6,066 nt of DNA from Syntrophomonas sp. (GTDB lineage: Bacteria > Bacillota > Syntrophomonadia > Syntrophomonadales > Syntrophomonadaceae). Where the stretch lies: the NCBI GenBank assembly GCA_028693695.1, contig JAQUUV010000132.1:1-6066 (forward strand). Reading direction: 5' to 3'. Under the pieces are notes generated by a model that was not told where the DNA came from, did no database searches, and saw nothing but the letters and a program-made list of their open reading frames with translations. Of this stretch, positions 4,988-6,066 are shown in pieces (position 1 is the first letter of the stretch; each line of letters opens with the position of its first letter). The position numbers and the translations under genes were made by a program.

Positions 4988-6066
4988 ATGAACCGCTTTA
5001 CCAAAGCTATTGTACTTGCTACCCAGAGGCTCTTTGAGGCTGTTGCGCGCTTTCCAATGACAGTCATATGTCTGATCTGTACTTCGATGCTGCTTTGTTA
5101 CATGATTTCCCTGCATAAAGATCCCGAGCTGATTATACAAAAACTAATGTTTACCTTCTTGCTGGGATCATTTCTGGGAGTTGCATCCCAGTTCACCTGT
5201 GAACGGTTTGAGCGGCTGTTAAAAATGCGAGTTGTAGTATACGGAGTATCAGTACTAATCACGGTGGGCTATTATCTAATCATATTGCCGGCTCCAAGTA
5301 TTAGTTTTGAGGTTGTGACCCGTACTTTAGTTGCTGTTTTCGCAATGTTTTGCGCATTTTTATGGGTGCCATCATACCAGAGTGAATCTGATTTCAATGG
5401 AATCGCTCTAACTCATTTCAAATCCGCATTTACATCCGTGTTATATTCAGGGGTTCTCTCAGCTGGCTGTGCAAGTATTATCGCAGCAATTGACATATTG
5501 CTTTTCAAGGTCAATAGTGATTCATACGGATATATGATGACCATCATATGGGTTCTTTTTGCCACGCTTTATTATTTATCTCTGCTGCCACGCTACAATT
5601 CGGATGATGAAAGCGAGCGTGAATACGCGCAGCTTACTGCTCAATATCCGCGATTCCTGGAAATACTGATTTCCTACATTGCGATTCCGCTGGTGGCCAC
5701 TTATACGCTGGTCCTGGCTGCTTATTTCATTAAAATTCTAGTGACATTTAAATGGCCGTCTGGACAGCTAGGAGTCATGGTGCTGGCATATTCGGCTGCA
5801 GGACTTACGATATATGTCCTTGCCAGCCTGCTTGAAAACCGCTTTGCTAAATTATATCGATTAATTTTTCCCAAGGTACTAATTCCGGTGGTGATTATGC
5901 AGCTTATTTCAGTTGCAATACGTTTGAATGCCTATGGGATTACCGAGTCACGTTATTATGTTACACTTTTCGGGGTCTTCTCGTTGGTCTGCGGTATCGT
6001 ACTCAGCTTCAAGCCGGTATCAAAAAACGGCATTATTGCACTGCTTGCAGCTGGTTTTGCAATATT
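4988..6066 (+). CDS. Polytopic membrane protein, DUF4153-like (3' end cut by window edge)
   Basis: 359 codons are visible from ATG 4988 and the frame is still open at the right edge. The product is an integral membrane protein with about ten or eleven hydrophobic segments, near residues 24-42, 53-68, 82-100, 109-127, 150-173, 181-200, 226-253, 262-282, 293-310, 325-341 and from 347. A charged cytoplasmic-looking loop (YNSDDESEREYAQ) falls at 203-215. The segment RLNAYGITESRYYVTLFGVF at 312-331 resembles the conserved YG-(I/L)-TE-x-RYY motif I associate with the DUF4153 family, whose members run to roughly 500-600 residues, so perhaps a third is missing. No signal peptide is seen beyond the first transmembrane segment. 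The gene is divergent from sdaAB and shares its upstream region. The biochemical function of the family is not established, and family assignment here is from recall of the motif. Confidence 0.8.
   Translation, partial: MNRFTKAIVLATQRLFEAVARFPMTVICLICTSMLLCYMISLHKDPELIIQKLMFTFLLGSFLGVASQFTCERFERLLKMRVVVYGVSVLITVGYYLIILPAPSISFEVVTRTLVAVFAMFCAFLWVPSYQSESDFNGIALTHFKSAFTSVLYSGVLSAGCASIIAAIDILLFKVNSDSYGYMMTIIWVLFATLYYLSLLPRYNSDDESEREYAQLTAQYPRFLEILISYIAIPLVATYTLVLAAYFIKILVTFKWPSGQLGVMVLAYSAAGLTIYVLASLLENRFAKLYRLIFPKVLIPVVIMQLISVAIRLNAYGITESRYYVTLFGVFSLVCGIVLSFKPVSKNGIIALLAAGFAI

Noticed and set aside
4930..5037. Short plus-strand frame of 35 codons beginning ATG ATG AAT, a possible leader peptide
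   Set aside because: No Shine-Dalgarno sequence precedes it, it overlaps the downstream gene out of frame, and its peptide shows no attenuation-like run of one amino acid.
4949..5140. Minus-strand open frame of 63 codons
   Set aside because: It is antisense to the start and ribosome binding site of the DUF4153-like gene and has no recognisable features.

Overview
The window reads as part of a low-to-moderate GC Gram-positive chromosome, most likely an anaerobic member of the Firmicutes (Clostridia or a related class). The evidence is the strong GGAGG-type ribosome binding sites before nearly every gene, the split iron-sulfur L-serine dehydratase (separate beta and alpha subunits, the Bacillus/Clostridium form), a DUF4153-like membrane protein, and ABC-2 exporters of Firmicutes style. 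No species can be named from the sequence.

Layout. Positions 1-2311 (minus strand) hold an ABC export operon, read right to left as ATPase (1427-2311), permease (625-1422) and a second, paralogous permease (1-599, cut by the window edge). A promoter-like pair (2380-2407) and a strong two-way terminator hairpin (2430-2462) separate it from the next unit. Positions 2534-2983 (minus) encode a 149-residue protein of unknown role with an N-terminal helix-turn-helix, a low-complexity linker and a small C-terminal domain. Positions 3068-3937 and 3990-4661 (minus) are sdaAA and sdaAB, the two subunits of L-serine dehydratase, which converts L-serine to pyruvate and ammonia. Positions 4662-4987 are a divergent intergenic region with a 10-bp perfect inverted repeat and smaller nested repeats. 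From 4988 to the right edge (plus strand) runs a polytopic membrane protein that resembles the DUF4153 family and is cut at its 3' end.

How the genes may work together. The order sdaAB, sdaAA, HTH protein, terminator, all on one strand with no clear terminator before 2462, would allow one transcript. The HTH gene may therefore be co-transcribed with the serine dehydratase genes, but this is inference. The ABC operon is clearly more A+T-rich than the sda genes (about 31% G+C in 1441-1560 against about 55% in 3301-3420) and looks like an independent unit. The two genes that run off the window edges (1-599 and 4988-6066) were read directly by translating the sequence.

Most of the window is ordinary chromosomal content. 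I do not see a convincing new multi-gene system. The best leads are the HTH/linker/small-domain protein and the inverted-repeat cluster in the divergent promoter region.
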